Below are positions 62,101 through 64,000 of a stretch of 64,000 nucleotides of DNA, piece by piece; within the stretch, counting starts at the first letter, position 1, and each line of letters begins with the position of its first letter. Position numbers and translations under genes: made by a program. This DNA is from Moringa oleifera. Lineage: Eukaryota; Streptophyta; Magnoliopsida; Brassicales; Moringaceae. The stretch is from positions 4,092,001 to 4,156,000 of the forward strand of contig JAJFZO010000566.1 in NCBI GenBank assembly GCA_021397835.1, written 5' to 3'. The notes under the pieces are model-generated. The model made no database searches and was not told the DNA's origin. It saw only the letters and a list, made by a program, of their open reading frames with translations.

Positions 62101-62990
62101 TAATGCCATATTACTCACAATGTCAACTCCAGTAATCGTAATAGCAATCATAAAACAAATACAAAGTGTAAAGTAGTGAAACCCATCTTCAAAAGAGTAA
62201 CTACCGCCACCACACTTTTCCAGGTGTCTATTTGAGGAAGGTTCGGATAGGAAGAGCAATAATGGTAGAAATAGGTGAGATCATGAAAAGAACAAGCAAT
62301 TACTTTCCAATTCCAGAATGACATTGGGGAGTCGTTAAGGATAGGTGTGGAAATGGAAAGTGATGTGCAATGATCAGATTTCCATACAACTGTACCGCAA
62401 TTATTGACTCCCCTAACATACTATGCTCTATGGTTCAATCTGTTACCAATCAGAGTCTCAAACACATTCAAAGACGTGAGACATTAATCATATCAGTCAG
62501 GAAAAATTATGCTGGCTTATTCAAGAGCTTCACTTTTCACATGGTAGAGTGTGAAGGGGAAAAGACAAAACAGAGAAGAAATGAAAAGCCCCGAATACCC
62601 TGGGAAGTCAATTTGTCTCTAGAATTATTGTTCAAAAATGCCTGTACTTAACATGGGCAGAAGTAAATGAGATCTTGTGGCCCCAAGTGAGTATCCAAAA
62701 TGACTACAGCCCAAGTGCCGTCAAATTGTTTGAACAACATACAAAATAAATGCATGCAATCAGAAGTGTCGTGAAGGAGTTTGGAAACAAAGAACATAAT
62801 CTTAAAGACAGAGTGAAGTAAAGGGAGGTAATGTCATCTGCAGGCTAATGCATAGCAATAAATTTATCATGCATAAACGTAACTTCACTATCATAAACGT
62901 AATTTAAGTATCATCGGAATTTATTGACAATAATCCAGCAGTTTTGCTTTACCTGAATATTCTTGATGATTATGAAACCAAGTTTTCCAA
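59170..62990. other. Intergenic region between EXLB1 and CLPR1
   Basis: Contains the EXLB1 upstream region on the left and, on the right, the CLPR1 3' UTR and flank. None of the short frames (for example 60435-60623 or 62370-62651) shows a recognisable domain or splice context. Confidence 0.5.
61830..61854. repeat. (AG)n microsatellite
   Basis: About twelve ag dinucleotides in the CLPR1 downstream region. Confidence 0.85.
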
Positions 62991-62993
62991 CAT

Positions 62994-63255
62994 TCAAATA
63001 AGTTGTGCCTTTTTCAGGTCTGAAACTACTCCCCGGTCTTCAGGACTCCTTTCATTGTACAGCACCTGCATAAAGTTAATGGGAAAGATGATAAGGCAAA
63101 AGAACTACGCCAGAGAGTTTACATCTTATGACTGAAAGAACCTTATCTATGATGCCATATTCCACAGCTTCATTTGGACTAAAGTATTTTGGGCGACTGA
63201 TGTCAGCTTCAATTTGCTCTGGAGATTTTCCTATATGCTTCGCATAGAGATTGAC
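62994..63255 (-). CDS. CLPR1: ClpR1, plastid Clp protease subunit: last two coding exons (5' part off-window)
   Basis: ClpR1 is a non-catalytic subunit of the plastid stromal ClpPR protease core. Two minus-strand exons are visible: 63255-63142, encoding 38 residues VNLYAKHIGKSPEQIEADIS through RPKYFSPNEAVEYGIIDK, and 63065-62994, encoding VLYNERSPEDRGVVSDLKKA then QLI and the stop. Both junctions obey GT-AG and are in phase 0. The 'H-GK--E-IE-D--RP-YFSP-EAVEYGIIDKV' block is the C-terminal helix region of ClpP/ClpR proteins, and the GVVSDLKKAQLI ending is what I associate with ClpR1. Exons carrying the rest of the fold lie beyond the right edge, so loss of the catalytic triad cannot be checked here. 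Confidence 0.85.
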
Positions 63256-64000
63256 CTTGGACATAATAAAATTAGGACTGTTAGTGTCAAGTAAACTAAA
63301 CGGATAGCTGCACATGGGAACACAAAGTAAGAAAATTATGTATGTCCTGTCCAAAAAAGTTTGTAATCAAACCCTGTCAATCAAGCACGGAATATTTAAG
63401 AGACGTACCAGCAGAACTCAACCAACATTTTGATAACTAGAATTACTTTATTAAACATAATATGGAGCTAGAGTCCTCCCCTTTTACTGCCTTTCCAATT
63501 TTCGAATTGGTGTACAACAAATTAAATTACCACTCAATTCAAGGAATGGACTTCAGTTAGATTTATAAGAAAGCAGTCTCAGAGGTAAGCTTGACAAGAT
63601 AACAACAGTTCCATGTTTCTAAAACAAGAAGGTCAAAGTCTTTCCTTTTAATTCCTTCTTGACAAATATCAAATAACTGAATCGAAGTTCTAAACATTAA
63701 GTTGTTGCATGTCCATAAGCAATGTTAACAGAAGTATCGCCACCTCTCAATGAACTTTAGTCACATACTCTCTCTACATGGAGGGTAAAGAAGGAAGAAA
63801 CGAAAAGACAGCTTCTATGCATCACGTTGTCTTACATACACAAACCATATAGAGTTTAGGGATGTTGCATCTGCATGTTCTAGGTTTTTTTTTTTTAATT
63901 TATCAAATGAACTGCTGAGATCTATCTATAAATCATTTAGAACATAAGATAGCCACTCTGTCAAGTCTCATTAAACAGATGCCAAGAATTATACATTAGC
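63256..64000 (-). other. CLPR1 intron (left part), continues past the window
   Basis: The acceptor tccaag directly precedes the exon at 63255. No earlier ClpR exon is recognisable up to 64,000, so this is a long intron whose donor is outside the window. Confidence 0.6.

Noticed and set aside
62370..62651. 93-codon frame downstream of CLPR1
   Set aside because: No recognisable motif, on the strand opposite to the CLPR1 3' flank; likely chance.

Overview
This is a nuclear segment of a eudicot plant. The evidence is multi-exon genes with GT-AG introns, plant-specific protein families (Bax inhibitor-1 of plant type, SUVH histone methyltransferase, expansin-like B, a plastid ClpR subunit) and AT-rich intergenic DNA full of decayed plant transposons (SIRE-like Ty1/copia, LINE, CACTA, hAT-like MITEs, Ty3/gypsy debris). 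I cannot name the species.

Layout. Positions 1-11,700 hold degenerate transposon debris. It includes the 3' half of a SIRE-like copia element (RNase H, an envelope-like ORF3 domain, polypurine tract), an opposite-strand copia gag with its primer-binding site, and a second copia tail with an LTR. Positions 11,919-16,967 hold a head-to-tail array of four units of about 1.26 kb. Each unit carries a TATA box and, exactly 64 bases downstream, a 102-base hairpin resembling a plant pre-miRNA; this is the most unusual structure in the window. Positions 17,000-23,800 are AT-rich with LINE, foldback and gypsy remnants.

Positions 23,869-46,000 hold the first gene cluster: BI-1 (minus, 6 exons, 246 aa), a CDC7-type kinase (minus, about 17 exons, about 946 aa) and, divergently, an intronless SUVH5/6-type H3K9 methyltransferase ORF (plus, 1051 aa) with a probable leader intron. 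Positions 46,400-56,400 form a transposon-rich block: long-inverted-repeat elements, a hAT-like MITE with target duplication, a hAT BED zinc-finger fragment, an antisense LINE and a decayed CACTA element. Positions 57,900-59,100 carry expansin-like B1 (minus, 4 exons). The last two coding exons of plastid CLPR1 (minus) lie near the right edge; its 5' exons fall outside.

The genes do not form a pathway. They are independent housekeeping or regulatory loci: ER stress and cell-death control, replication-origin licensing, heterochromatin marking, cell wall, plastid proteolysis. All exon coordinates and family calls come from reading the sequence by eye; no database search was run.
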